Assembly: GCA_016841825.1 (NCBI GenBank)
Contig: JAENYK010000001.1
Coordinates: forward strand, 372,001 to 436,000
Direction of reading: 5' to 3'
Length of the DNA: 64,000 nucleotides
Source of the DNA: Halothermothrix sp.
GTDB taxonomy: Bacteria > Bacillota > Halanaerobiia > DY22613
Both the position numbers and the translations under genes were made by a program. The stretch's first letter is position 1; every line of letters starts with the position of its first letter. The notes under the pieces were generated by a model. The model was not told the origin of the DNA. It saw only the letters and a program-made list of their open reading frames with translations, and did no database searches. This document shows positions 8,667 through 17,710 of the stretch, in pieces.

Positions 8667-8759
8667 ATGACAATCAAATATTTTAATAAAAATATTAGCA
8701 TTGACAGAATTGATGCAGATCCAGAAATCAGTATCAAACAAGTTATAAATTGTCGATGA
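8667..8759 (+). CDS. possible 30-residue small protein
   Basis: GAAGGAGA lies 4-5 nt before an ATG that opens 30 codons ending in TGA (8757-8759). The product would be a short charged peptide (begins MTIKYFNKNISI). No homologue is recognised. It lies just before the promoter of the amidohydrolase gene and could be a real small gene or chance. Confidence 0.3.
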   Translation: MTIKYFNKNISIDRIDADPEISIKQVINCR

Positions 8760-8777
8760 AAATTGATCATCTGGGTT

Positions 8778-8806
8778 TTTACATTTACTCAGAAAAGTGA
8801 TAGAAT
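8778..8806 (+). promoter_or_regulatory. sigma-A promoter of the amidohydrolase gene
   Basis: TTTACA (8778-8783), a 17-nt spacer and TAGAAT (8801-8806) lie 28 nt upstream of the preferred start codon. Confidence 0.7.
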
Positions 8807-8833
8807 ACTATCAGATAGAGAGGAGGAATGTAT

Positions 8834-10216
8834 ATGCAGAATGATTATCCTGATCTTGATCTGGTAATTACCAATGGTTGTATCATGGATCCCCGAAGTG
8901 ACACTGTCGTGACAGCCAACCTGGGGATCAAAAGTGGTAAGATCACAACTATTACTTCCGACGAGCTCATTGGTCAAGAGATTTTGGATGCTTCTGGACT
9001 TGTCGTCGCCCCCGGGTTTATCGATATCCACTCCCACATCGATGGTAACGAATATATGGCAGGGTTGGCTGCTTTACAGGGCATAACCACTACCCTGACC
9101 GGTAATTGTGGAATGTCCCTCTTTCCCATCGGTCCTTTTCTGGATACGATGGATCAGGGGTTTGTTATTAATATCGGTACTTTGGTTGGTCACTCCTGGA
9201 AATTACGAGAATTGGTAGGATTAGATGATTACACTCAGGCTACCTCCAGCCAGATCTCCAGAATGGAAAATCTGGCCCGACAGGCTTTAAATGAAGGTGC
9301 TCTGGGAATTTCATTGGGAATTGAATATGCTCCGGCTACCACCTACAAAGAAGCCAGAGTTTTGTGTGAAATTGCTGCAGAATATGATGGATTTGTCGCC
9401 ATTCATCCCAGAGGAGATGTAGAACGATTTGACTCCTCTCTGGAAGAGATCTTTGCTCTCAAAAAAGATACAGATGCCAGAGTTCACATATCACATCTAA
9501 CTTATAATTACGGATTTGGAATGCTGGATCAAGCTATCCACTTGATTGAACAGAACATTAATGAAGGAAGGGAGATCACCTGTGATAGTGGAGCTTATCC
9601 ATTTTTTGCTACTTATATTGGAACCCCAACCTTTGATCCCGGCTGGACAGAAGAACTGCACTGCTCATTATCTGACCTGATCATCTCCAGTGGACCGCAC
9701 ACAGCCAAAAAATGTACGCCCGAATTATATGCGGAAATTAGGAAAAGTGCACCTTTAACTGTAGGAACTGTTCTGGCTGCAGGTCTGGAATCGGAGATGT
9801 TAACAGCATTAACTCTACCTTATGTCGTCTTTTCTACCGATGGTGCAGTAGCTAAAGAACCCGAAACCGGTCATCCTCAGGATTCGGGAACATATCCCAG
9901 AATACTGGGTTCTTATGTACGAGACAAAGGTCTGCTGACTCTCATGGAAGCATTGGGTAAATCCTCTAATCAGGTCGCCAAAATTCTTAACCTGACTACC
10001 AAAGGATGGATTGGATTAGAAGCGGATGCCGACCTGGTTATCTTTGATGCCGATACTATAATTGATCGTTCTGATTACCTAACGATTGGCAAACCTGATT
10101 TACCTCCACAGGGAGTTCGGGCTGTGATAGTCAATGGACAGATTGTTGCCCGGAATGGGCAGTTGACTGGAGTCAAACCTGGGCGAAGCATACGAAGGTC
10201 AAAAATAAGCATATAA
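8834..10216 (+). CDS. N-acyl-D-amino-acid deacylase/D-aminoacylase-type amidohydrolase
   Basis: About 460 residues. It is a metal-dependent amidohydrolase-superfamily TIM barrel with an N-terminal beta-sandwich start (DLVITNGCIMDPRSD). The metal-binding FIDIHSHID motif lies near residue 64. Conserved barrel segments follow: GNCGMSLFP, GALGISLGIEYAPA, VAIHPRG, VHISHLTYN and FSTDGAV. The C-terminal ADLVIFDADTI returns to the sandwich. The family hydrolyses N-acyl-D-amino acids or related cyclic amides. AGGAGG (8821-8826) is too close to the ATG at 8828 and well spaced for the ATG at 8834, so I use the latter. It is a single gene with its own promoter. Confidence 0.85.
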   Translation: MQNDYPDLDLVITNGCIMDPRSDTVVTANLGIKSGKITTITSDELIGQEILDASGLVVAPGFIDIHSHIDGNEYMAGLAALQGITTTLTGNCGMSLFPIGPFLDTMDQGFVINIGTLVGHSWKLRELVGLDDYTQATSSQISRMENLARQALNEGALGISLGIEYAPATTYKEARVLCEIAAEYDGFVAIHPRGDVERFDSSLEEIFALKKDTDARVHISHLTYNYGFGMLDQAIHLIEQNINEGREITCDSGAYPFFATYIGTPTFDPGWTEELHCSLSDLIISSGPHTAKKCTPELYAEIRKSAPLTVGTVLAAGLESEMLTALTLPYVVFSTDGAVAKEPETGHPQDSGTYPRILGSYVRDKGLLTLMEALGKSSNQVAKILNLTTKGWIGLEADADLVIFDADTIIDRSDYLTIGKPDLPPQGVRAVIVNGQIVARNGQLTGVKPGRSIRRSKISI

Positions 10217-10500
10217 TGGGGGATGCCAATATAGCGATACTGAACATCCCACAATAATGTTAGCACTAGATAATTTGATATCCAACAAGAAAAAAACAAA
10301 ATTAAGGGATGCAGATTGATGATACGTGATTCTATAGTTCCACTTTCTAAAGACAAAATCCACCGTCAATTCTATTGAAATATTCTTATAGTAATCTGGA
10401 AAACACTAAAATATGCTGCACTATATTCAATCTGCTTCTGACTTACCACGATTATTTATACAAAGGTTTGATATTACCCTGTGATGAATGCCTTCAGACA
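10217..10500. other. intergenic region without recognised gene
   Basis: About 280 nt between the amidohydrolase gene and the terminator of the SSB-like gene. I see no gene with a ribosome binding site, no RNA motif and no repeat. Short open frames on the minus strand are antisense to the upstream gene. Confidence 0.5.
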
Positions 10501-10530
10501 AAACAAAAACGGCCGCTTTGATCAGCCGTT
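10501..10530 (-). terminator. intrinsic terminator of the SSB-like gene
   Basis: On the minus strand AACGGC (10530-10525) pairs with GCCGTT (10513-10508) and is followed by TTTTGTTT. Confidence 0.75.
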
Positions 10531-10560
10531 AAAGTAGAAGAGATCGGTTTTATTCAACAC

Positions 10561-11571
10561 TTAACCCAGGATATCAATCCGTTTTGCCGAGACTTCATAC
10601 GCGCGGTGCCTACTCTTATAACCATCAATACCAATAATTCGTAATAGCTCAGATTCAGCCTTAGAATCATGGACGCTTGCTGAATGCAAAAATTCTTTTA
10701 ACTGATAACTCTGTTCCGGGGTTGGAAGATGTTCTTTATAATATATCCTTGACTGTAACCTTCCATTCAATAAGACCTCATGGTTCTTTTTCAATGACTT
10801 ATGCATTATCTCAGCCATCTCGTTCCATAAGATAACATTCACATAATCCTGTTTCAAATCTTCACGCTTATGTTCGCTATGAGGACGCTTAATGTATAAG
10901 ATAAAGTTTAATAAAGGCCGACCTTCTTCTGTATACCGAAGTTCAGGATCATTACACACTCGCCCCAAAAGAAAACATTTATTTTCATAAATCCTATCTC
11001 CCTGAGTTAAGTATCTGGAACCACCCTTCATTCCGCAGATATAAACCTCTTTAAATGCTATCTGATACTGATTCCTCCTGATATTTAACAGATCCATACT
11101 CTGTAAAAACTCATCTTTCCGATGAAAAAGTTTGATACTGCGCAAATATTCGTCTAATTCCCGATTTTGTTCTGCGGTCAAGTCCACTGCTACCTGTAAA
11201 TCTCTTGACTGAATCTCACCATTAAAAATGATAAAATCACCTTTATGTATCCGATCATAACAGAATTGAGCTGAACGTCCAAAGGTTATGATAGGGAATA
11301 TATCTACTACATAGTCTAGCATCTGCTCAACATCATTAGGATTATCCAACCTGGTATTTAGTAAATGCGAATACTTATCTAACTCATTGATCAATTCCCG
11401 AGTTAAATCCTCTCCACGATAATTTAAATTTACTGAAACCCTGCGTTTTTTAAGATAACCTATCCGCAAGATTCTGAGAGTTGATTTAAAAATGGGAAAT
11501 TCTTCATCTTTCATTTCTAAAGTTGGGTAATCTAAAACTTCCCCCGCAATCCATAGCTCATTAAAGTGCAT
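10561..11571 (-). CDS. SSB-like protein with two OB-fold regions
   Basis: 336 residues, about twice a normal SSB. The C-terminal part (about 200-275 and the final VSAKRIDILG) has a clear single-stranded-DNA-binding OB fold: ENKCFLLGRVCNDPELRYT, then DYVNVILWNEMAEIM and HEVLLNGRLQSRIYY. The N-terminal half repeats the pattern more weakly, with NELWIAGEVLDYPTLE, RVSVNLNY and GDFIIFNGEIQSRDL. It lacks the acidic DDDIPF-type tail that recruits partners in canonical SSB. It is probably an accessory ssDNA-binding protein. AGGAGG lies before the ATG and the gene is monocistronic. Confidence 0.75.
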   Translation of the reverse strand: MHFNELWIAGEVLDYPTLEMKDEEFPIFKSTLRILRIGYLKKRRVSVNLNYRGEDLTRELINELDKYSHLLNTRLDNPNDVEQMLDYVVDIFPIITFGRSAQFCYDRIHKGDFIIFNGEIQSRDLQVAVDLTAEQNRELDEYLRSIKLFHRKDEFLQSMDLLNIRRNQYQIAFKEVYICGMKGGSRYLTQGDRIYENKCFLLGRVCNDPELRYTEEGRPLLNFILYIKRPHSEHKREDLKQDYVNVILWNEMAEIMHKSLKKNHEVLLNGRLQSRIYYKEHLPTPEQSYQLKEFLHSASVHDSKAESELLRIIGIDGYKSRHRAYEVSAKRIDILG

Positions 11572-11734
11572 CTGAGATTCCTCCTTATTATCAAATTACC
11601 TTTTAATACGTCAATGTTGTACCATTTTGCTCAGTAACCTAGAGCAATCTTCTACCACAATATATATGTACTCAGATACATATTTATGCTATTGGTTAAA
11701 GAAAAATCAATTCAATTTATTTTTTTAATTAAAT

Positions 11735-11776
11735 AAAGAAAAACCGCCGTGATCTTCGCCTTTTTCGACAGCGGTT
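11735..11776 (-). terminator. intrinsic terminator of the GNAT gene
   Basis: On the minus strand AACCGC pairs with GCGGTT (11776-11771 with 11747-11742) and is followed by TTTCTTTATT. Confidence 0.6.
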
Positions 11777-11781
11777 AATCC

Positions 11782-11871
11782 TTACCCATCATTTATTTTT
11801 AAAGATATAACTTCTTTAGCAGCAAATCCTCTTACTTCTCGATCTTTTAACTCTGGTACGTAGATTTCCAT
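11782..11871 (-). CDS. possible 29-residue peptide after the GNAT gene
   Basis: An ATG overlapping the end of the acetyltransferase gene opens 29 codons (begins MEIYVPELKDREV). No convincing ribosome binding site is visible, although translational coupling is possible. It lies before the terminator, so it would be cotranscribed. It may be a gene remnant. Confidence 0.25.
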   Translation of the reverse strand: MEIYVPELKDREVRGFAAKEVISLKINDG

Positions 11872-11872
11872 A

Positions 11873-12349
11873 TTAACTTTTTCTCTCAAATATATAGATT
11901 GTAGCTTCCTTTCCTGCTATCTCCAAATTCATAGTGCGCGCCAGTGTAAATCCCATTTTCGGTGTTGCTTCCAATGATGCCCGATTAAAATCTCCTACCC
12001 AGGCCTCCACCTTTATCCCGGCGGGCAGATTTTGAAAGACCTGTTCCACTAATCTCTTACCAACACCTTTATGACGATACTCAACAGCTACCAACAGTGA
12101 AGCAAAATAAACCATTTCTCCATCAACAATTTCACTATAGACACCCACATACCCTACTAACTGTCCCTTTTCATTCTCTGCAATCTGAACATTAACAACT
12201 TCGGAACCAAATAATCGATCTCTGGCTGTCTCTGTGTCAACCATCTGCCCAATAGGGATATGGCTGGCCCAAAAAGTTTCATCAGCAAAACTCTTACTCA
12301 ATTCCATTAATTGAGGTATATTTTTTGGTTCTGGATAACAAATCTTCAT
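11873..12349 (-). CDS. GNAT-family N-acetyltransferase
   Basis: 158 residues from the start at 12349. It is a single GNAT domain, with the acetyl-CoA pyrophosphate loop in YRHKGVGKRLVEQVF (about 94-108) after the beta-4 strand FASLLVAVE. The C-terminal part (EATPKMGFTLARTMNLE) is typical. The substrate is unknown. AAAGGAG lies 7 nt before this ATG; a further in-frame start at 12373 overlaps the binding site and is unlikely. Confidence 0.85.
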   Translation of the reverse strand: MKICYPEPKNIPQLMELSKSFADETFWASHIPIGQMVDTETARDRLFGSEVVNVQIAENEKGQLVGYVGVYSEIVDGEMVYFASLLVAVEYRHKGVGKRLVEQVFQNLPAGIKVEAWVGDFNRASLEATPKMGFTLARTMNLEIAGKEATIYIFERKS

Positions 12350-12500
12350 TTTTTCTCTCCTTTCAAATTCCAATCTTTACTCTCCTATCTTCTCTAGATT
12401 TTTAAATACTCCTGCAAATATAATATTTATCACAGATTTCCAATACATTGAGTGAAATTAGTACATATGTAGTTTCAATTTTTCTAATGAAAATACTATA

Positions 12501-12556
12501 TTAAAAAAGTTTATAAATTAAGCCATAATTCCGACCATATTTACAAACTTTTTTAA
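12501..12556. terminator. AT-rich bidirectional hairpin, probable terminator
   Basis: TTAAAAAAGTTTATAAA (12501-12517) pairs with TTTACAAACTTTTTTAA (12540-12556) with one mismatch, flanked by A and T runs. It lies downstream of the AEC transporter gene, after about 70 nt. Confidence 0.5.
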
Positions 12557-12622
12557 TAGTTTTATTCATTTTAATCTCAATTTATTTCCCTGAAATTTTC
12601 TGAAATACTCACCTTAGTCATG

Positions 12623-13552
12623 TCAAAACAACTGCAGTAAAAATACCAACCCCGGTATAGTTACAAGTGATAATAGATTACTGAGAAATACTATCCTGGC
12701 TGCCAAATCAGTCTCGCCATCGTATCTACTGGCAAACATAGCTGTATTGGCAGCAGCAGGCATCCCGGCAAGAATTACCGATACAGCCAATAATGTGCCA
12801 GATAATCCAAACGCCATACATATCACGAGAACTAAAATCGGAATTATTAGCAATCGCAAAATATTTGTCAGATAGATTAATCCATTATTCCAGATCTCTT
12901 TGATAGCTGATCTCCCCATCAATGCTCCAATAACTAACAAAGATAGAGGGGTTGTTATATCTCCAATCATCTCCAGGGTATAAGCTATCGGATAAGGAAG
13001 TTTGATCGAAAATAAGAAAAAGATAAACCCAATTAAAACTGCTATCATCCCAGGTGTCAATAACCGTTTCCACTCAAACTTAAAACCTTTTTCTTCTCTT
13101 CGACGAAAAATCCATACACCTAATGTCCAGACTACTAATCCATATGTAAAGTTAAAGATTGAAGCATAAAAAAGTCCCTGTTTTCCAAAAATAGCATCAA
13201 TCACTGGATATCCCATAAAACCGATATTCGGAAAAATCAACATGAACTGAAAGATGTCTTTATACTTGTCGGAGATTTTCAATCTACTGGTTACAATTAT
13301 AGCTATTATCCAGGAAAATAGATATAATCCCAGAGATATCATCAATAATTGTCCTATTTCCCACAACATTTCCCGGGAAAAGTCGAAACTCATTGAAGTA
13401 ATAATTAAAGCCGGTAATGTCACATCCATTACCAACCTGGTGATACCAGTGATTAATTCATCGTCAACCACCTTCAAGCGATAAAGGATAAAACCAACTA
13501 ATGTGATTAGAAATAATACAAGAATTTGATAGAATATTGGCAATAAATTCAT
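12623..13552 (-). CDS. AEC-family transporter (auxin efflux carrier type)
   Basis: 309 residues with about ten hydrophobic segments split into two five-helix halves. Family landmarks include ITRLVMDVTLPALIITSM (about 40-57), FPNIGFMGYPV (about 108-118) and LAGMPAAANTAMFA (about 262-275). AEC proteins export small organic anions or amino-acid-like compounds; the substrate is unknown. AAAGGAG is 8 nt before the ATG at 13552, favouring it over an in-frame start at 13570. It is divergent from trmB. Confidence 0.88.
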   Translation of the reverse strand: MNLLPIFYQILVLFLITLVGFILYRLKVVDDELITGITRLVMDVTLPALIITSMSFDFSREMLWEIGQLLMISLGLYLFSWIIAIIVTSRLKISDKYKDIFQFMLIFPNIGFMGYPVIDAIFGKQGLFYASIFNFTYGLVVWTLGVWIFRRREEKGFKFEWKRLLTPGMIAVLIGFIFFLFSIKLPYPIAYTLEMIGDITTPLSLLVIGALMGRSAIKEIWNNGLIYLTNILRLLIIPILVLVICMAFGLSGTLLAVSVILAGMPAAANTAMFASRYDGETDLAARIVFLSNLLSLVTIPGLVFLLQLF

Positions 13553-13594
13553 ATATCTTACTCCTTTCAAAATGATCCAGTCTTACCTATAGGG

Positions 13595-13623
13595 TTGCAA
13601 TTTTTTCGACAATATAGTACAAT
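13595..13623 (+). promoter_or_regulatory. sigma-A promoter of trmB
   Basis: TTGCAA (13595-13600), a 17-nt spacer and TACAAT (13618-13623) lie 35 nt before the trmB start codon. Confidence 0.75.
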
Positions 13624-13658
13624 CTGAGAGAACACCGTTTGAGAAAGGATGACCAGAT

Positions 13659-14312
13659 ATGCGAATGCGGAACAAACCAGGAGCCGAAGATGAGTTGAAG
13701 AAAAATCCCCATGTAATCTTCGGACCAGAAGATCATAACAACCCCTCTGGACACTGGCATCACATCTTTAACAACTCCAATCCCATTCATCTGGAGATTG
13801 GAACAGGTAAAGGTAAGTTTATCATGGACATGGCAGAACTCTATCCAGAGATTAACTTTATTGCTATCGAAAAGATTGAAGAAGTCCTGCTCTTCCCCGC
13901 CCGATTTGCAGTTAAAAATCAACAGGAAAATCTTATGCTTATCTACGGTAACGCTCAATTTATTGATGAATATTTTTCTTTCTCTGAAGTAGAACGAATT
14001 TACATCAATTTCCCTGACCCGTGGTTGAAAAAGAAACATTACAAACGTCGTCTGACCCACCATAGATTTTTGGAACGGTACAAAAAGTTCTTACAGATCA
14101 AGGGTGAGATTCATTTTAAAACTGATAACCTGGAGCTTTTTAATTTCTCATTAGAAGAACTCCCGCAGCACGGATTTGAAATCAAAAACTTCACTTATGA
14201 CCTCCACAATAGCAAATTCTTCAAAAATAATGTTATCACAGGTTATGAACAGCGCTGGATCGATCAGGGAAAACAAATTTGTCGCCTTGTTGGTGTCTGG
14301 ACAGGTAAATAA
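13659..14312 (+). CDS. trmB: tRNA (guanine-N7)-methyltransferase
   Basis: TrmB methylates G46 of tRNA using S-adenosylmethionine. The 217 residues match the family. The start MRMRNKPGAED is typical. The SAM site is HLEIGTGKGKFI (about 44-55), the acidic residue follows in FIAIEKIE, and the signature YINFPDPWLKKKHYKRRL lies at about 114-131. The C-terminal GYEQRW is also conserved. AAAGGATGA lies upstream. A long antisense frame here lacks any recognisable product. Confidence 0.96.
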   Translation: MRMRNKPGAEDELKKNPHVIFGPEDHNNPSGHWHHIFNNSNPIHLEIGTGKGKFIMDMAELYPEINFIAIEKIEEVLLFPARFAVKNQQENLMLIYGNAQFIDEYFSFSEVERIYINFPDPWLKKKHYKRRLTHHRFLERYKKFLQIKGEIHFKTDNLELFNFSLEELPQHGFEIKNFTYDLHNSKFFKNNVITGYEQRWIDQGKQICRLVGVWTGK

Positions 14313-14446
14313 CATCACCGGGAGGACGAAACGGAAAGAAAAGAAGAGCTTTTTCACGGCTTTTTACACTCCTCTTCTGCAGAAGGATTTTCTGCACTAA
14401 TCTCCCGGGATACAAGATAGTCTTCTTTTCCTGCACTGGACACTAA

Positions 14447-14473
14447 GTAAAAGGAGACCTCCAGCAGGTCTCC
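14447..14473 (-). terminator. intrinsic terminator of pepV
   Basis: On the minus strand GGAGACC (14473-14467) pairs perfectly with GGTCTCC (14459-14453) and is followed by TTTTA. Confidence 0.8.
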
Positions 14474-14490
14474 CCAATAGTCAAATATAT

Positions 14491-15891
14491 TTATTTTGCC
14501 AATGCTACAATAGCTTTGGCATAGATTTTCGCATTGAGAATAAGATCATCTATTGCGATATACTCATCTTTTTGATGAGCCAGCTCTGGTTGTCCAGGAA
14601 ACAGTGGACCAAAAGCCACAGCTTTTTTAATGGACCTGGCATAGGTTCCACCACCAATTGTAATCGGTTCACTATCATCGCCAGTTAATTCCCGATAAAC
14701 TGTCATCAGTTTAACAATCAATTCGTCATCAGCCGGAATAAATAATGGAGCCAGATGATTTCCCGGTACCACCCTGACTTCGCTTTCCTTTAGTTTTTCC
14801 GCCATTTCCTGATATACCTCTTCCTGAGAACTGGTTACTGGATAACGAACATTAACGATTACTTTTCCACTATCTGAATTCAAATCAACCAAACCTACAT
14901 TAAATATCAATTTTCCAGAAACTTTATCTTCCAATCCACAACCAATAGACTCACCATAATACTCCATCCCAATTTTTTCTGCATAAAAGCGAACAAAGTC
15001 GGACGAATCACTGGAATCCAGGTTCAGTTCAGCCAGAAAGGTCATCAACTGGGAGATAGCGTTAACCCCGGTCTCCGGCATACTTCCGTGGGCAGAGATA
15101 CCATAAGATCTGATCAGTAACTGATTACCCGCTTCTTCCCATTCTAATTTGGTATGATGTTTAGCTGCAAACTGCTTGATAGTGTCCTGTACCTTGCTAT
15201 AATCATCACCCACAAGAATAGCTTCACAATAATCTGGTACCATATTCGGTGCATTACCACCTTTAATGGATTTGAGCTGTAATCCCGAACCAGTACATCC
15301 AGATTTACGACTAAAGTCCTGTTCTAAAGTAAAGACCATAATTCCTTTCTCACCATGGATTGCAGGGAAAGAAGCATCCGGAGAGAAACCAATATCAGGT
15401 AACCCTGCACGCTCTAAATAATAATCCAGACCCGGACCACCAATCTCTTCATCAGTTCCAAAGATTAATCTTACCCGTTTTCCCAACTGAATACCAACAT
15501 CTTTAATCGCTTTCAGCGCATAAAGAGCTGCAATGGCTGGCCCTTTATCATCTATAGTACCCCGCCCAAAAATTTTATTATCATGAATTTCGGCTCCATA
15601 AGGGGGATATGTCCAGTTACTTCCCTCTGGTACTACATCCAAATGTACCAGTACACCCACAATCTCATCTCCCTGCCCCATCTCAATATGACCAGCCCAG
15701 CCATCAGTATTGAGAGTCTCAAAACCTAACTCCTGACCTAACTTCAACACATACTCCAGACAATCATTAATTCCTTCTCCATAAGGTTTACCAGGAAGCT
15801 CATCAGCTTTAACGCTCTTAATTCTAACTAACTCCTGAGTTGACCTAATAATCTGATCACGCATACCTTCAACCCGTGTAAGTAGAGCCAC
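14491..15891 (-). CDS. pepV: M20-family dipeptidase PepV
   Basis: 466 residues, as expected for PepV, a cytoplasmic zinc dipeptidase of broad specificity. Zinc-site motifs are visible: VGVLVHLDVVPEG with the first His and Asp (about 77-89), GRGTIDDKGP with the bridging Asp (about 109-118), FGTDEEIGG with the catalytic Glu (about 144-152), and a late His in AHQKDE. The lid domain lies between them (about 185-370). The start is GTG at 15891 with GAGGAGG 7-8 nt upstream. It is an isolated unit with a strong terminator. Confidence 0.93.
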   Translation of the reverse strand: MALLTRVEGMRDQIIRSTQELVRIKSVKADELPGKPYGEGINDCLEYVLKLGQELGFETLNTDGWAGHIEMGQGDEIVGVLVHLDVVPEGSNWTYPPYGAEIHDNKIFGRGTIDDKGPAIAALYALKAIKDVGIQLGKRVRLIFGTDEEIGGPGLDYYLERAGLPDIGFSPDASFPAIHGEKGIMVFTLEQDFSRKSGCTGSGLQLKSIKGGNAPNMVPDYCEAILVGDDYSKVQDTIKQFAAKHHTKLEWEEAGNQLLIRSYGISAHGSMPETGVNAISQLMTFLAELNLDSSDSSDFVRFYAEKIGMEYYGESIGCGLEDKVSGKLIFNVGLVDLNSDSGKVIVNVRYPVTSSQEEVYQEMAEKLKESEVRVVPGNHLAPLFIPADDELIVKLMTVYRELTGDDSEPITIGGGTYARSIKKAVAFGPLFPGQPELAHQKDEYIAIDDLILNAKIYAKAIVALAK

Positions 15892-16031
15892 AATAATACC
15901 TCCTCTTTATTCCAATTAATCTCCAGAGACATTTTTAATCCCTCTTTTTTAAAAATATTCGCTCCTAATCCGTTATATCCTGCTAACAACTTCCACTTTC
16001 TGAAGTTAGCCAATCTTTGCTTAAGTCCAGA

Positions 16032-16997
16032 TTAAAACCAATCTTTTTTTCGAAAAAATACTACCATTCCTAAAAAAATAATCACCATAACGCTAACAAT
16101 CTTCCAAAATCCCCCCAACCCTTCGTTAATCAAAGGCATGTTATGGAAATTCATCCCAAAAATACCCGTAACAAATGACAGTGGTAACATCAGGGTAGCA
16201 ATGATACTCATTGTCTTCATCACTTCATTCATCCTATTAGTCACCTGGGACAGATAAGAATTCATTGCATCAGGGAACAGCTCTTCATAGATCGCCAGAT
16301 GATCTAAAACCTCCTGAGTATGATCCAAAATGTCTCTAAGCTGATATGTAAGATTCCCACTGAATAAAGAATGATCGATCTGAATTAACTTAGTAATAAT
16401 CTGCTGTTGAGGATATAAGAATCGCTTTAAACGTAACACCCACTTCTTTAACTCGAAGGTCTCTTCTAAAATGGATGGAGAAAACTTTTTAAAAATATGA
16501 TGCTGCAAAGTGTCCAATCGTTCATTTATATGATTGATTACTGGCATAATATTATCTGTCAAAATATCCATGATTTTAAACAATAATTTCTCTGTCGTCA
16601 CCATGATTTGTGGATTAGCATTAACACTATGTAAAACCTCTTCAATGGTCTTAGAATTTTTATGATGTACAGTAATTAATATTTTTCTGGTGAAAAAAAT
16701 TTTAATTCCCAGGGTGTCTAACGCATGTGAACCAGAATAATAATTAATCCCCCGAAAAGCAAAAAAGAAAAAATCCCCATAATCCTCCATCTTTGGTTTA
16801 GCTCCTTCTTCCCGACAATCCTCAACTGCCAATGCATGTAATCCCAGACCCTGAACCAGGAATTGATAATCTTCATCCACGGGAGTCTCAATATCTAACC
16901 AGATAATAGAGCAGTCATCAGTTAGATATTTTTTCACAGTCTCTTCAGTTAGAGAAACATCCAATTCACCATCAGCAAATCTAACAATTCTCTTCAT
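16032..16997 (-). CDS. corA: CorA-family magnesium/cobalt transporter
   Basis: 321 residues with a large cytoplasmic N-terminal domain and two C-terminal transmembrane helices (about 262-283 and 297-315). The GMN selectivity signature is present as FGMNFHNMP between them. The C-terminal basic tail FFRKKDWF is typical. It probably imports Mg2+ as a pentamer. It lies 33 nt downstream of the zinc-ribbon gene at 17031 and is probably cotranscribed with it. Confidence 0.94.
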   Translation of the reverse strand: MKRIVRFADGELDVSLTEETVKKYLTDDCSIIWLDIETPVDEDYQFLVQGLGLHALAVEDCREEGAKPKMEDYGDFFFFAFRGINYYSGSHALDTLGIKIFFTRKILITVHHKNSKTIEEVLHSVNANPQIMVTTEKLLFKIMDILTDNIMPVINHINERLDTLQHHIFKKFSPSILEETFELKKWVLRLKRFLYPQQQIITKLIQIDHSLFSGNLTYQLRDILDHTQEVLDHLAIYEELFPDAMNSYLSQVTNRMNEVMKTMSIIATLMLPLSFVTGIFGMNFHNMPLINEGLGGFWKIVSVMVIIFLGMVVFFRKKDWF

Positions 16998-17030
16998 CCA
17001 TCATCATTCCCTTTCTCATCTGCCACTAAT

Positions 17031-17510
17031 TCAAATAGTTCTGCCACATTTCGTGCAAAATCTGGCATCTTCATCATTTAATTCCCGACAGAAAGGGCAG
17101 CGAACTTTCACCACTATCTTCTCCCGGTAATTGTCACTACTGCCAGGTTTAGTGGTAAGACCCCGAACCACATCCTCCTTATCCAAAGTATCATCTACCT
17201 CATCCCGCGAGCGATTCCATGATTCCAAATCTTCTTCAGTTTGTTCTGGAGCCAAAATCCTCAAATTTGCCCGCCCAATATTCATCAAAATAGCTCCAAC
17301 GGAGATTATAATAAATCCACCAAAACCTCTGCCAGCAAAACTATACATACTATCTCCAAAACTGAGAAAATTAGAACCCAAATCACGTCCAGAAGGAATA
17401 TCATCAAACATAACAAAAAAAGTGGAGAAAAAGATTAGTATTCCGAGGATAGTAAGAAATAAACCGATATAATATAAGACCTTACGCTCTTCAGACCTCT
17501 TCTTGCTCAC
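17031..17510 (-). CDS. membrane protein with C-terminal zinc ribbon
   Basis: About 159 residues. Two transmembrane helices (about 11-32 and 51-76) are followed by an acidic linker and a C-terminal zinc ribbon with CPFC and CTKCG pairs. The family is not recognised beyond the zinc-ribbon-plus-TM architecture common in Firmicutes. GGGGG sits about 7 nt before a GTG at 17510; the in-frame ATG at 17528 overlaps the binding site, so GTG is the likely start. It probably forms a unit with corA. Confidence 0.75.
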   Translation of the reverse strand: MSKKRSEERKVLYYIGLFLTILGILIFFSTFFVMFDDIPSGRDLGSNFLSFGDSMYSFAGRGFGGFIIISVGAILMNIGRANLRILAPEQTEEDLESWNRSRDEVDDTLDKEDVVRGLTTKPGSSDNYREKIVVKVRCPFCRELNDEDARFCTKCGRTI

Positions 17511-17710
17511 AGCTAATGCCCCCTTCAAGAGTTATCAGTCAATATTTTTTACAGTTAATCTTGATCTTTCGACCATACTGGCAGATCTTCACCTTTCATC
17601 ACTTCTCACCGGGCATTCATTGAACAACAGATACTCTTTCGATATCCCAGGGTTCGCTTCACTCCACCTCAAAACTCTTTTATTATAGTTCTTTCTTATT
17701 TTTAATATTT

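Noticed and set aside
10075-10356. 93-codon minus-strand frame
   Set aside because: Mostly antisense to the amidohydrolase gene, without a binding site or recognisable product.
13587-14063. 158-codon minus-strand frame
   Set aside because: Antisense to trmB, whose catalytic motifs, promoter and ribosome binding site are clear.
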